From: a bacterium
GTDB lineage: Bacteria > Spirochaetota > UBA4802 > UBA5550
Assembly: GCA_024224995.1 (NCBI GenBank)
Contig: JAAENB010000834.1
Location: 1 to 15,367 of the forward strand
Length of the DNA stretch: 15,367 bases
Reading direction: 5' to 3'
The notes under the pieces are model-generated. The model was not told where the DNA came from. It ran no database searches and saw only the letters and a program-made list of their open reading frames with translations. This document shows positions 5,961 to 14,244 of this stretch, piece after piece. The position numbers and the translations under genes are program-made. Each line of letters opens with the position of its first letter. Position 1 is the stretch's first letter.

Positions 5961-6239
5961 ATGTGGAAGTATGTTAAGATGAATGTTAAGAAAGAAACCG
6001 ATAAAAATGGTGAAGTGACTTTTAAGCCGCCCCAGTGTCCGGAATGCAAGAATGCCCTGTACCGGGTTAACAGGGTGATAATGAACTACCAGGTTATGAC
6101 CTTTGATGTCACGTACGGCTCTTTTGAAGAAGGTCTTCAGCATCATGATATTTACGGCAGGATGGTCTGTCCTCATTGCGGCCATTACCTGGGTGCGTGC
6201 GAGCCTGTCTCTCCCCTGGCAACTCCTCCTAAAGAATAA
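5961..6239 (+). CDS. Small zinc-ribbon protein of unknown function
   Basis: The predicted protein has 92 residues with two cysteine pairs, CPEC (C26, C29) and CPHC (C71, C74), about 41 residues apart. These look like the two knuckles of a single zinc ribbon that folds the protein. The middle part (YQVMTFDVTYGSFEEG) should be beta-rich. There is no signal peptide or membrane segment, so it should be cytoplasmic. AGAGGGA about ten bases upstream supports this start. It follows the TetR gene by 23 bases. Rubredoxin-like and OB-fold CoA-binding proteins (DUF35 type) also carry such knuckles, but the spacing does not let me assign either. Possible roles are a nucleic-acid-binding partner of the regulator or an accessory of acyl-CoA metabolism. 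Confidence 0.75.
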   Translation: MWKYVKMNVKKETDKNGEVTFKPPQCPECKNALYRVNRVIMNYQVMTFDVTYGSFEEGLQHHDIYGRMVCPHCGHYLGACEPVSPLATPPKE

Positions 6240-6315
6240 ATTGTATTTGACTTTTCATTCCGTATATGGAGTAATTAGAGTCAAAAAGCAACATAATTTT
6301 TTGGAGCTGATTACC

Positions 6316-6894
6316 ATGAAAAAAATTTTATTACTTTTAACCATTACTTTGTTTTTTCTCTTTAACGCTGCCGCATGGGCACGGGATTCCCAGACCCTTG
6401 TGGGTCTCTGGGGAGGCTACAACTTCAGCATGGGGGATCACATTAACAATGTTAATAATGCCTTCCCCTCTGAAGTCACCAGCGGAGGACTTGCCCTGGG
6501 AGCTGAATTCTGGCATGGTTCTTCATTACAAATCGGTTTTTTAGTCGGCTACCTGGGGATATACAGTTTCAGTGATACCCTGAGTTCTGTAGAATATGAT
6601 CTCTCTTTTGGCGTCGTTAACCTGATGCTTGGGGTGAGATTCTTTATTATTGGAGACCTGTTTATTAGCGCGGCTACGGGGTATGAGCTGGCTGTTTCAA
6701 AGCCTGAAATTGCCGGTGATGAACACCCGGAATACGGCGATGACGCGCTTATATCCATGCTCTGTCTTGGGTACGATATGGAAATTACCAATGATATTGT
6801 TGTGGGAGTCAATTTCAGGATGTTCTTTGGATTTGAACAGGGTCATGTTTTTACCTGTCTTACCCCTGCCATTACGATTTCCTATCAACTATAG
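6316..6894 (+). CDS. Small exported beta-barrel protein
   Basis: This 192-residue protein starts with a signal peptide (MKKILLLLTITLFFLFNAAA; likely cleavage after AWA, near residue 22). The mature part has alternating hydrophobic and aromatic stretches, such as TLVGLWGGYNFSMG and LQIGFLVGYLGIYSF, and ends TPAITISYQL. These are typical of small 8-strand outer-membrane barrels (OmpW/opacity-like in form, not proven by family). I chose the ATG at 6316, not the upstream in-frame ATG at 6103, because it has GGAG nine bases upstream, begins directly with the signal peptide and avoids overlapping the zinc-ribbon gene. The stop overlaps the ribosome binding site of the next gene, which suggests co-translation. 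The function is unknown. Confidence 0.8.
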   Translation: MKKILLLLTITLFFLFNAAAWARDSQTLVGLWGGYNFSMGDHINNVNNAFPSEVTSGGLALGAEFWHGSSLQIGFLVGYLGIYSFSDTLSSVEYDLSFGVVNLMLGVRFFIIGDLFISAATGYELAVSKPEIAGDEHPEYGDDALISMLCLGYDMEITNDIVVGVNFRMFFGFEQGHVFTCLTPAITISYQL

Positions 6895-6898
6895 GAGG
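6893..6898 (+). promoter_or_regulatory. Strong ribosome binding site fixing the start at 6907
   Basis: AGGAGG lies 8 bases before the ATG at 6907 and overlaps the TAG stop of the preceding barrel gene (6892-6894). This supports translational coupling and favours 6907 over the in-frame ATG at 6934, which begins directly at the signal peptide but has only a weak GAGAGG upstream. Confidence 0.65.
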
Positions 6899-6906
6899 TT
6901 CAGGAC

Positions 6907-8091
6907 ATGAGAATTGAAAAAGAGAGGCGCTTTATGAAAACAATTATAAAAAAAAGTATACTGATATTATTATTATTTTTGGCTGTTTCTTCTGCGGCAG
7001 AAGCCAAACTCACCACTCCCCCATCTCCCTATTTTGTGCACGACATGGAAGTTTTCTTCTTTGAGTTCTACGACAGAATGATGCTTACCCGAACACCTTC
7101 CAAAATCGGCATGACCGCGATTTTAACCGCTCAACAATACCTGTGCGGTCTCATTGTTGAAGTCCCGGTGTATGAAATTTCACGCGACAACAAATTCAGT
7201 CTTATGGGCGGATACGCCTTCCAGGCAAGCGGCGATGGAAAATCAAATAATGATTTTCTGGCCAACAATAATATTGCCGCCACCCATGTTGCCGCCGCAT
7301 CCTGGTACTGGAAAAAACATTATGTTCGTTTAGGATACATCTACGGAGCATTTACTCTTGACGATGACGGTAAGCACTACGTTAATGGAGTTGAGACAGA
7401 CTACGACAACTCTACGGGCTCCAGGTATTTTAATTACGGTACCCGTGAACTCACTTCCAGCACCGGTTTTAAACGGCTCTACCAGGACCCGGACATTACC
7501 TATCACCGTATGCTGGTGGAAACGGACTGGGATTTAGGCGTCCTGGTTCTCAAGGCTCTCCTGGTGTTCAATTTTATGGATGCTCCGCCCTTTACCCGTA
7601 CCGGTCTGGAATTTAATTTTTTTAATAAAACATACCTGGTCACTCCCTATTTGTGCACTACCAATGACGTGGAAGGAATTGAAGAATTCAATATTTACCA
7701 GTTTGGGGTTCATCAATCATTAAAATCGGAAAAAATGGCACAGGGCTCTTCCGGAAGCAGCAGCATATTCCAGCTGGAAAATCTCCCGAAACTATGGAAT
7801 GTTCTTCTTGACGTAAACTATACACGCGTCCCTGCCACTTCAGTTGGAGATGACAGGCATGACTTCTATATTGATCTTGAACTACGATTGTCCATTCTCT
7901 ATGCCGCCTCCTGGTGGAACAACCATGCCGGATTTGGTGTCGGCGGCGGGGTGAACATTGACATGGACGATGATATGAAAATGTGGTTTGGTTTAAAATA
8001 CAATTCCTTTATTCGAACTCCTATATATAAAAGAAGCATTAATGATAAAGGATACAGTTTTGAATGGGGCTGCATAGCGTCGTTTAATTAA
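6907..8091 (+). CDS. Exported outer-membrane beta-barrel protein, unknown family
   Basis: The protein has 394 residues, or 385 from the alternative start at 6934. A charged N-terminus leads into a signal peptide (KSILILLLFLAVSSAAEA; likely cleavage after AEA, near residue 33). The mature chain has many alternating hydrophobic stretches with aromatic girdles, for example HYVRLGYIYGAF, MLVETDWDLGVLVL, FYIDLELRLSILYAA and MKMWFGLKYNSF. Acidic loops separate them, as in a barrel of perhaps 12-16 strands. It ends WGCIASFN, close to but not a canonical aromatic C-terminus. It follows the smaller barrel gene by 12 bases and ends 14 bases before a hairpin terminator. I do not recognise the family. 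An outer-membrane porin or adhesin is possible. Confidence 0.8.
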   Translation: MRIEKERRFMKTIIKKSILILLLFLAVSSAAEAKLTTPPSPYFVHDMEVFFFEFYDRMMLTRTPSKIGMTAILTAQQYLCGLIVEVPVYEISRDNKFSLMGGYAFQASGDGKSNNDFLANNNIAATHVAAASWYWKKHYVRLGYIYGAFTLDDDGKHYVNGVETDYDNSTGSRYFNYGTRELTSSTGFKRLYQDPDITYHRMLVETDWDLGVLVLKALLVFNFMDAPPFTRTGLEFNFFNKTYLVTPYLCTTNDVEGIEEFNIYQFGVHQSLKSEKMAQGSSGSSSIFQLENLPKLWNVLLDVNYTRVPATSVGDDRHDFYIDLELRLSILYAASWWNNHAGFGVGGGVNIDMDDDMKMWFGLKYNSFIRTPIYKRSINDKGYSFEWGCIASFN

Positions 8092-8105
8092 GTCACGATC
8101 CTCCG

Positions 8106-8137
8106 GAGAAGGCGAACTCATGCAGGTTCGCCTTCTC
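8106..8137 (+). terminator. Intrinsic terminator after the barrel genes
   Basis: GAGAAGGCGAAC (8106-8117) pairs perfectly with GTTCGCCTTCTC (8126-8137) around an 8-base loop, followed by TTTCC and an AT-rich stretch. It ends the TetR/barrel transcription unit. Its left arm shares AAGGCGAACTC with the terminator at 10194-10221. Confidence 0.8.
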
Positions 8138-8165
8138 TTTCCATTTAATTTTTAAAAAAAACCCC

Positions 8166-8194
8166 TTGAATCATATCATAATCCGTAGTATAAA
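8166..8194 (+). promoter_or_regulatory. Sigma-70-type promoter of the chemoreceptor gene
   Basis: TTGAAT (8166-8171) is followed after exactly 17 bases by TATAAA (8189-8194) in an AT-rich region. Transcription would start near 8201, leaving a leader of about 70 bases. That leader contains a small hairpin (CATTG/CAATG, 8219-8232), and GAGGA at 8258-8262 serves the ATG at 8271. I see no sigma-28 flagellar-type consensus. Confidence 0.65.
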
Positions 8195-8270
8195 TATATC
8201 AAAATATAAAAAAAACATCATTGAGTCCAATGAGGTTTAAAAATTTAAAATAATCCCGAGGACTATTAAA

Positions 8271-10193
8271 ATGATCAATTTATCAAACTGGACAATCAAA
8301 AGCAAATTATTTCTTATGCTCACAGTGCCTCTTCTGGCAGTACTCTTTTTTTCAATCTCAGGTATAATGGAACGATTGGACCTGACAGATGAAATGGAAT
8401 CACTGCAGTCACTTTCGGTTATTGCCGTTAAATCCAGCAACCTGGTCCATGAAACCCAGAAGGAAAGAGGGGCAACAGGGGGATTCCTGGGAAGCGAGGG
8501 GAAAAAGTTTAAAGAAGAACTCTCAAGCCAGCGAAAGGATACGAACGACAAGATCAATGAATTAAGAAAGATCCTGAAAAACATGGACATATCGTCCTAT
8601 GGAACCGGTTTTAACATCAAATTAAACAAAGCCCTGAGAGAACTGGATGGAATCAGTAAGAAAAGAAAATTGGTCGATTCCATGTCCATTTCCGGGAATG
8701 ATGCCATTGCATACTACACACAGCTTAATTCATCATTTCTTAACGTTATATCTGACATGATATTTATTAGTAATAAGGGATCAATTACAAGAAAGGTCAC
8801 TGCCTATGTCAATTTTTTACAGGGAAAAGAACGAGCGGGAATAGAACGTGCCGTTATGTCAAATACATTTGCCGCAGATATTTTTAACCCGGGTATGTTT
8901 AATAAATTCAGCAAACTGGTGACCCAGCAGGAAACATATTCCAGCATGTTTTTATCACTGGCGGAAAAAGATGAAATAAGTTTTTTTAAGTCAAAGATGA
9001 ACAGCAATATTGTAAAGGAAACGGAAAAGATGCGGTCCATTGCTTATAACAAGGCTGCGGAAGGAAAATTCGAAATTGATCCGATCTATTGGTTCCAAAC
9101 GCAGACCAAAAAAATAAACCTGTTAAAAGAAGCGGAAGACATATTATCAAAAAATCTTAATAATAAGGCTGATGCATTAAAGAAGGAGGCATATAGGGCG
9201 CTGCAAATATATATTATCATAACTGTTGCTGCCATAGCCATTGCCCTGCTGATGTCTTTTCTTTTCTCCCGCAGCATTATCGGCCCCCTCACTGATGCCT
9301 ATGATGCCATGGCCGATATCGCGGAAGGAGAAGGAGACCTGACCCGGCGCCTGGATGATTCGGGTAAAGATGAAATTTCACGGATTGGTTCCGGGTTTAA
9401 TAAGTTTGTGGGGAAAATTAGCGATCTTATTGCGCAAATTCTTACTTCCACTGAAAACCTGGCTCAATCGGTGGACGAGATTACAAAGGGAAACCAGGAC
9501 CTGTCACAGAGAACATCGGAGCAGGCATCTTCCCTGGAAGAAATTGCTTCCACTATTGAGGAAGCTAATGCCACGACAAAACAAAACGCTGCTAATGCCG
9601 ATGAAGCAAAAAAATTCACGGAAGAAGCAACCTTCAAAGTAAAAGACGGAAGCGCTATTGTAAATGAAGCAGTATTGGCCATTAATGAAGTAAACGAATC
9701 AAGCAAAAAAATATCGGAAATCATTTCGGTAATAAATGAAATCGCTTTCCAGACAAATCTCCTGGCATTAAACGCGGCTGTTGAGGCGGCGCGTGCCGGT
9801 GAGCAGGGAAGAGGATTTGCTGTTGTTGCGGGTGAAGTAAGAAACCTTGCCCAGAGAGCCGGAAACGCGGCAAAAGAAATTGAATCACTCATTACTAATT
9901 CCGTTGAAAAAGTTGGAAAAGGCACGGACATGGTAAACAAAAGCGGTGACGCGCTGAAGCTTATTGGCGAAGTGGTTGATAAATCCGCCCAGCTTATATC
10001 CGAAATTGCTGTTGCCAGTGATGAACAGCGGCAAGGGATTGAACAAATAAATGACGCCGTACTCGGGATGGATACTATGACTCAGCATAACGCGTCGCTT
10101 GTTGAACAGACGGCTTCAGCAAGTGAGGAAATGTCGGATCGGTCCAGGGAGCTGCTTGCCCTGGCGAATAATTTTAAAATTAGTACCGGTTAA
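8271..10193 (+). CDS. Methyl-accepting chemotaxis protein with NIT sensor domain
   Basis: This 640-residue chemoreceptor should steer motility through CheW/CheA. A first membrane helix (about 12-32) leads into a large periplasmic helical domain (about 40-305). This contains [14 protein letters not shown] (60-73), the hallmark of the nitrate/nitrite-sensing NIT domain family. A second membrane helix lies near 312-333 and is followed by a HAMP linker (to about 386). The signalling hairpin tip begins with [20 protein letters not shown] near 489, matching the near-invariant CheA/CheW-binding tip. The protein ends [11 protein letters not shown], without a CheR-tethering NWxxF-type pentapeptide. 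It has its own promoter and terminator, and no other chemotaxis genes are present. A nitrate or nitrite ligand is inferred from the domain name. Other small anions are possible. Confidence 0.95.
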   Translation: MINLSNWTIKSKLFLMLTVPLLAVLFFSISGIMERLDLTDEMESLQSLSVIAVKSSNLVHETQKERGATGGFLGSEGKKFKEELSSQRKDTNDKINELRKILKNMDISSYGTGFNIKLNKALRELDGISKKRKLVDSMSISGNDAIAYYTQLNSSFLNVISDMIFISNKGSITRKVTAYVNFLQGKERAGIERAVMSNTFAADIFNPGMFNKFSKLVTQQETYSSMFLSLAEKDEISFFKSKMNSNIVKETEKMRSIAYNKAAEGKFEIDPIYWFQTQTKKINLLKEAEDILSKNLNNKADALKKEAYRALQIYIIITVAAIAIALLMSFLFSRSIIGPLTDAYDAMADIAEGEGDLTRRLDDSGKDEISRIGSGFNKFVGKISDLIAQILTSTENLAQSVDEITKGNQDLSQRTSEQASSLEEIASTIEEANATTKQNAANADEAKKFTEEATFKVKDGSAIVNEAVLAINEVNESSKKISEIISVINEIAFQTNLLALNAAVEAARAGEQGRGFAVVAGEVRNLAQRAGNAAKEIESLITNSVEKVGKGTDMVNKSGDALKLIGEVVDKSAQLISEIAVASDEQRQGIEQINDAVLGMDTMTQHNASLVEQTASASEEMSDRSRELLALANNFKISTG

Positions 10194-10221
10194 AAAGGCG
10201 AACTCTCGCGAGTTCGCCTTT
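10194..10221. terminator. Bidirectional terminator between convergent genes
   Basis: AAAGGCGAACTC (10194-10205) and GAGTTCGCCTTT (10210-10221) form a perfect 12-bp inverted repeat around TCGC, beginning right after the chemoreceptor stop codon. A-rich bases on one side and T-rich on the other allow termination from both directions. It would serve the chemoreceptor and the SPFH operon ending at 10249. Confidence 0.85.
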
Positions 10222-10248
10222 CCGGTTCTGAGTTATTTTCCCTGGTTT

Positions 10249-11196
10249 CTACTTCTTATTAAAACCGGAATTCGATGTAAACAATCCCATTGACGAGAGA
10301 ATATTATTAAACCGCGTCAAATCCGCAGGGATTAGTACCGAAGTATCGGGCTTTGCCATATTTCCCAGCTTGTCGAGATACCGCTCCGTTAGCTGAAGCT
10401 GTACCGCGTCGGCTCCGCCGCTTTCCTGGACAGCACCGGCTATCTTTTCTATCGCTTCAGCTGTGGCAACAGCAATAGATTCAATCTCATTGGCCTGGCC
10501 TTCCGCTTCATTCATGCGCCGCTGCATCTCACCTTCCGATGTATTAATAAGCTTGGTCTTAATCCCTTCAGACTGATTGATGCGGCTGCCCTTCTCTCCT
10601 TCCGCTTTGGCGATCATAGCACGCCGTTCCCGCTCTGCGCTCATCTGCTGTTCCATTGCTTTTTTTACCGAAACAGGCGGAACAATATTTTTCACTTCGT
10701 ACCGGTGAACTTTCATTCCCCAGGGCTCACTGGCAAGAGTCAACACTTCCATGATCTTTTCGTTAATTAGATCCCGCTCTTCAAAAGTGGTGTCCAGCTC
10801 CAGTATTCCTATGACCGAACGAACCGTGGTTTGGGCAAGTTGTATTGCTCCAACACGGTAATCGGTAATTCCGTAACTCGCCTTTTCCGCATTCATAACA
10901 CTGATGTAAATAACGCCATCTACCTCTACCTTGACATTATCTTTGGTAAAACATTCCTGGGGAGGTACATTGATGGTCTCTTCCCGAAGATCCTGTATAT
11001 ACGTTACCTTGTCAAGAAAGGGTACAAGAGCGTGAAACCCGGGCTTCAGCGTTTTACTGTATTTTCCCAGTCGTTCTACAATATATTCTTTTCTCTGCGG
11101 CACTATCCGCATTGCCTGGATTAGCTTAACAAGAACAATTACACCAATTATTCCTAAAATAAGCAGGCCAATAACAAAATCAACTGTCCATTCCAT
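10249..11196 (-). CDS. SPFH/band-7 (stomatin-like) membrane protein, second copy
   Basis: This 315-residue membrane-anchored scaffold protein belongs to the stomatin/QmcA group. One N-terminal hydrophobic helix (about 5-27) leads into an SPFH domain (about 29-185) with ERLGKYSKTLKPGFH, VPFLDKV and the TKDNVKVEVDGVIYISV motif typical of stomatins. A helical region rich in EGE/SEG/AEG repeats (about 195-260) forms the oligomerising coiled coil. Such proteins build large ring or cage assemblies at membranes and usually pair with an NfeD partner, whose gene is two positions upstream. AAGGAG precedes the ATG and overlaps the stop codon of the preceding SPFH gene, with only 11 bases between the genes. 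It is clearly paralogous to that neighbour. Confidence 0.93.
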   Translation of the reverse strand: MEWTVDFVIGLLILGIIGVIVLVKLIQAMRIVPQRKEYIVERLGKYSKTLKPGFHALVPFLDKVTYIQDLREETINVPPQECFTKDNVKVEVDGVIYISVMNAEKASYGITDYRVGAIQLAQTTVRSVIGILELDTTFEERDLINEKIMEVLTLASEPWGMKVHRYEVKNIVPPVSVKKAMEQQMSAERERRAMIAKAEGEKGSRINQSEGIKTKLINTSEGEMQRRMNEAEGQANEIESIAVATAEAIEKIAGAVQESGGADAVQLQLTERYLDKLGNMAKPDTSVLIPADLTRFNNILSSMGLFTSNSGFNKK

Positions 11197-11207
11197 AATT
11201 TAACTCC

Positions 11208-12161
11208 TTACTCATACTGTTCAGCGCCGACTGCCGGCTCTTCACTATCAAGATCGCTCATCCCGGTGGTGACCTTTCCAAGTCCTTCAAAAAAACCTTT
11301 CATATTTGCCAGTTTTTCCGGCACAATAGTAAGATTTGACTGATTTAAGATCTCTCCCAGTTCGTCAATATACTGCTCCATAATACGCATCCGGATTGCC
11401 TTGCCGCCGCCGGGCTTTTGTATGGCAGAAGCCACTTTGCGTATGCCAATTGCGGTGGCATTGGCGATCAGCTCAATTTCCTTTGCCCGTCCTGCAGCTT
11501 CATTGATCCGTTCCTGGCGCTTGCCTTCGGAGACATTAATGGTCTCCTGCCGTACCCCTTCGGAACTGTTAATATCGGACTCTTTATGTCCCGTTGCAAT
11601 CGTAATCTGGGCCCGTTTTTGCCGTTCCGCTTCCATCTGCTTTTCCATGGTGTCGAGCATATGCCTGGAAGGAGTTATATTCCGGATCTCGTACCGGAGA
11701 AATTTAATCCCCCAGGGATCGGATGCCTTGTCTATTTCGCGAACAATATTTTCATTGATCGTTTCCCGTTCGGAAAAGGTATCATCGAGTACAAGTTTTC
11801 CGATTTCGGAACGCATGGTAGTCTGGGCGAGACTGACCGAGGCATTATAGTAATTACCAATACCATAACTGGCCTTCTCAGGGTCCATGACCTTAAGATA
11901 GACCACGCCGTCTACCTCTACCTGGACATTATCCCTGGTTATACAGGACTGGCTGGGTATGTCGAGCACCTGCTCCCGCATCTCATGCCGATAGGCAACA
12001 CGGTCTATAAAAGGGATCAAAAAATGAAATCCCGGGTCCAGTTTTGCTTTAAATTTACCAAGCCGTTCCAGGATCACAACTTCTCTCATGGAAACGACAA
12101 GCATCATCTTCCACATAATCATTAGAATAAACAACAAAAATAGAGTAATTCCAAGAAACAT
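11208..12161 (-). CDS. SPFH/band-7 (stomatin-like) membrane protein, first copy
   Basis: This 317-residue paralogue of the downstream SPFH protein has the same layout. An N-terminal membrane helix (about 1-22) is followed by an SPFH domain with ILERLGKFKAKLDPGFHFL and TRDNVQVEVDGVVYLKV, then a SEG/AEG-rich helical region. The acidic C-terminal tail (SDLDSEEPAVGAEQYE) is absent from the second copy. The two may form a mixed assembly, as HflK and HflC do, although the sequences are closer to stomatin/QmcA than to HflKC. GGAGG lies about 11 bases before the start. The gene follows nfeD by 61 bases in the same operon. Confidence 0.93.
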   Translation of the reverse strand: MFLGITLFLLFILMIMWKMMLVVSMREVVILERLGKFKAKLDPGFHFLIPFIDRVAYRHEMREQVLDIPSQSCITRDNVQVEVDGVVYLKVMDPEKASYGIGNYYNASVSLAQTTMRSEIGKLVLDDTFSERETINENIVREIDKASDPWGIKFLRYEIRNITPSRHMLDTMEKQMEAERQKRAQITIATGHKESDINSSEGVRQETINVSEGKRQERINEAAGRAKEIELIANATAIGIRKVASAIQKPGGGKAIRMRIMEQYIDELGEILNQSNLTIVPEKLANMKGFFEGLGKVTTGMSDLDSEEPAVGAEQYE

Positions 12162-12222
12162 ATTATTTTTTACCTCCTGCGGTATGTATTAAATTAAAAT
12201 CTTTTACAAAATTATTAAACTA

Positions 12223-12693
12223 TCATTCTTCGGTATAGAGTTCTACAACCCAGGAAATATTATCCCGGTACAAAAGACGGGCCTTTTGCCCTGCCTCAAT
12301 AGTTCCCGAATTCGATACTGCCTGCCATGAAGTTCCGTTATACATTATACGGCCCTCTGTGGTTTTTTCATCGATTGCGGTTACCACCGTTACTATCGTC
12401 CCGATTGAATCAACATCTTCTTCAACAAGCTGATAACTGCTCTCGGGCGGAAAAAACTTTAAGGCAAGCTTTCTAAATAGAAGTATGAAAACAGAGGAAA
12501 TAACAATCCAGGCAAGAAAAGACTCGGCAACTCCCGTTACCAGGCCCAGCCAGTTAAGTATCCCCACAACAACTGCACCCGCGCCAAAAAATACTATAAT
12601 GAGCCCGGGAACCGCCAGTTCCAGCACCATAAGGATAATGCCGCCAATGATCCAGAACCATTTAATATTTTCCGGTGCAAATAAATTTTCCAT
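12223..12693 (-). CDS. nfeD: NfeD family membrane protein (short YbbJ-like form)
   Basis: This 156-residue partner of SPFH proteins has hydrophobic segments at roughly 13-50 (GGIILMVLELAVPGLIIVFF and on) and about 58-76 (FLAWIVISSVFILLF), giving three or four membrane passes. These precede a soluble beta-rich domain (about 95-155; GTIVTVVTAID, EGRIMYNGTSWQAV) that fits the OB-fold of the family. It lacks the N-terminal ClpP-like serine protease domain of long NfeD proteins, so it is the YbbJ-type short form. The gene leads an operon with two SPFH genes, as ybbJ pairs with qmcA in Escherichia coli. A promoter candidate lies about 85-115 bases upstream. Roles proposed for the pair include membrane-microdomain scaffolding and membrane stress response. 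Confidence 0.9.
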   Translation of the reverse strand: MENLFAPENIKWFWIIGGIILMVLELAVPGLIIVFFGAGAVVVGILNWLGLVTGVAESFLAWIVISSVFILLFRKLALKFFPPESSYQLVEEDVDSIGTIVTVVTAIDEKTTEGRIMYNGTSWQAVSNSGTIEAGQKARLLYRDNISWVVELYTEE

Positions 12694-12778
12694 AATAATT
12701 ATTCCTGATCTATAATTTTGTGATTATTACGACGATTCATCTAATTGGTTTTTATAGTTATACAAGTTTTTTCAATTA

Positions 12779-12806
12779 TATATATTATATACATAATAAA
12801 TGTCAA
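12779..12806 (-). promoter_or_regulatory. Promoter candidate of the nfeD-SPFH operon
   Basis: On the minus strand TTGACA (12806-12801) is followed after 16 bases by TATATA (12784-12779) in a very AT-rich stretch. Transcription would start near 12772, giving a leader of about 80 bases. CAGGAA lies near 12703-12708, just before the nfeD ATG. Confidence 0.55.
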
Positions 12807-12834
12807 GAGATAAAAAATAAAACCGGGACAACAC

Positions 12835-12988
12835 GTATATCACCCGGAATGTAAATTATGCCTGGCGAGGTGCCTCTGCAGAACGTTCGGAACTCGCTTC
12901 GCTCAAACAGCCTCACAACCCGCAGAGGCACCTCGCCAGGCATAATTTACATTCCGAATTACGTTTTTCTGTATACTAAGACACGACC
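12835..12988 (-). repeat. Palindromic element copy D (perfect stem)
   Basis: The two 35-base arms, 12845-12879 and 12922-12956, are perfectly complementary. They enclose the 42-base family loop (12880-12921) in reverse orientation, which differs from copy C at one position. The stem interior (GCCTGGCGAGGTGCCTCTGC) differs from copies A and C, yet both arms changed together. The right flank (GAATTACGTTTTTCTGTATA, then CTAAGACACGACC ending at 12988) is the reverse complement of the left flank of copy C with few changes. It fills most of the 339-base space between the acyltransferase stop (13033) and the nfeD promoter. The rest of that space (12989-13032) shows nothing further. Confidence 0.88.
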
Positions 12989-13032
12989 TACCGGGGAATG
13001 CAGTTTAAACTTTTTTGGTTATAGAAATTATG

Positions 13033-14226
13033 TCAGGGAACCAGTTTTGAAACAATCCCCTCAAGGACCGCATCTAGACGGCCCTCGCTTGCCAGTGTTG
13101 CGGGCACCGTGGCCACCAGTTCCACTCCCTGTGGACTTCCTGTAAGGCTCATGAAAAATGGGATGCTTTCTATTGAGGGTGGAATAAAAAACCCGCAGCA
13201 GGCTTCAAAGCCCCCGCCCCGGTACCGGTGGACCGGCAGCTTACCCACGTTGGATATAATGCCGGTTAGCCCATAGAGCCCCTGCCGGTGCTGGGCGCTT
13301 ATCACCCTTTGAGCTCCCTTACGGATAAGCCACAACGGTAGAAACTTGAGCAGGCCTCCGCTTCCGGTTAATACCCCGTCACGGCGCTGTTCCAGCTGCA
13401 TGGCGATATCTTCGGAAATTTCTCCGGGCGTTGCTCCGGTTGGTACTTCTACATAGATGGCTATACTTAAATTCGCGGTAGAACGCAGGTCCTCGCGCCG
13501 GTGGCGTAAATCCACGGGGATGCCGAAACGGACTACGCCTTCCGCTCGGCTGCGTGTTTCTCCGGCAAGCGCGCATACCGCCTGCCCCAGGATATTCGAA
13601 TACTTCCCCGGCAGCGTAAGGCGCTTCCACACCGATCCCGGTTCCCGCGTGTCCCCTGCCCCGCCCGTTGGCGCGGAATGTTCACGGGGAAAGGTTTTCC
13701 GGGTTTCATCCTGGAAACTGTTTGCTAAAATAACATCAGTTATTCGAGAAGAAGAGCCTGCCGGAGCTTCCCCGCGGAGCACGCGGAAAATATCGTCCAT
13801 CCAGAGCATGGTGCCGCGGCCGTCCATAATCCCGTGGTGGCTTCGGAACACCACCCGCAGGGGATTTCCCCGTACCAGGAGCACCTCGCAGCACGGGCCT
13901 CGCTGCGCGGGAAGCTCTTCCCGTAAAAAAGGGGCGTTCTCCGGGTCACGGCCGGACCAGGTACTGCCGTTAACCTCCCGGACCGGGGGAGTTACTCCCG
14001 AATCGACCCAGCGGCGAAAACCGGGAACCCCTTTTAAAACCACCCTGCTTCCGGGATTGGCACGAGAAGCCTCTTCCACGGCAGTTTGCCAGCGGTCAAT
14101 CTCAAATGAGCCGGTATTGTCGAATGCTTCAAGAACCGCCTGGTTGGCAAAAGGCGGCGACAGCCGGTCCGCCGCAATCCAGAGCCGTTCCGACCTTGAC
14201 AAAGGACGAGTATACTTTTGTACCAT
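13033..14226 (-). CDS. Condensation-domain-like acyltransferase (CAT-fold superfamily)
   Basis: This 397-residue protein carries SHHGIMDGRG (129-138), the HHxxxDG active-site motif of NRPS condensation domains, wax-ester synthases and PapA-type acyltransferases. H131 is the expected catalytic base. TGIISNVGKLPV (321-332) resembles the second-half SN(V/L)G motif of the same superfamily. The length fits one stand-alone two-lobed domain with no carrier protein, adenylation domain or signal peptide, so it should act in the cytoplasm or at the inner membrane face on a small acyl acceptor or a lipid. It starts 18 bases after the lipoprotein stop and is in the same operon. By eye its G+C is higher than that of its neighbours, so it may have been acquired separately. 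Donor and acceptor are unknown. Confidence 0.8.
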   Translation of the reverse strand: MVQKYTRPLSRSERLWIAADRLSPPFANQAVLEAFDNTGSFEIDRWQTAVEEASRANPGSRVVLKGVPGFRRWVDSGVTPPVREVNGSTWSGRDPENAPFLREELPAQRGPCCEVLLVRGNPLRVVFRSHHGIMDGRGTMLWMDDIFRVLRGEAPAGSSSRITDVILANSFQDETRKTFPREHSAPTGGAGDTREPGSVWKRLTLPGKYSNILGQAVCALAGETRSRAEGVVRFGIPVDLRHRREDLRSTANLSIAIYVEVPTGATPGEISEDIAMQLEQRRDGVLTGSGGLLKFLPLWLIRKGAQRVISAQHRQGLYGLTGIISNVGKLPVHRYRGGGFEACCGFFIPPSIESIPFFMSLTGSPQGVELVATVPATLASEGRLDAVLEGIVSKLVP

Positions 14227-14244
14227 ACCGGCTCTTTCCCGTAT

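Noticed and set aside
6246..6285. TTTGACT...AGTCAAA inverted repeat upstream of the small barrel gene, with TTGACT as a possible -35
   Set aside because: The arms are only 7 bases and 26 bases apart, and no good -10 lies at proper spacing. It is compatible with chance.
8195..8270. Riboswitch in the chemoreceptor leader
   Set aside because: It is only about 70 bases, very AT-rich, with a single 5-bp hairpin and no recognisable riboswitch consensus.
9464..9940. Minus-strand 158-codon open frame inside the chemoreceptor gene
   Set aside because: It is antisense to the conserved signalling domain, and its Ala/Ser/Phe-rich composition mirrors the sense codons.
12845..12956. Element D as a simple intrinsic terminator of the acyltransferase operon
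   Set aside because: The stem is far longer than usual, the 42-base loop is conserved and no T-run follows on the minus strand. It may still affect the mRNA end, but that is not a sufficient description.
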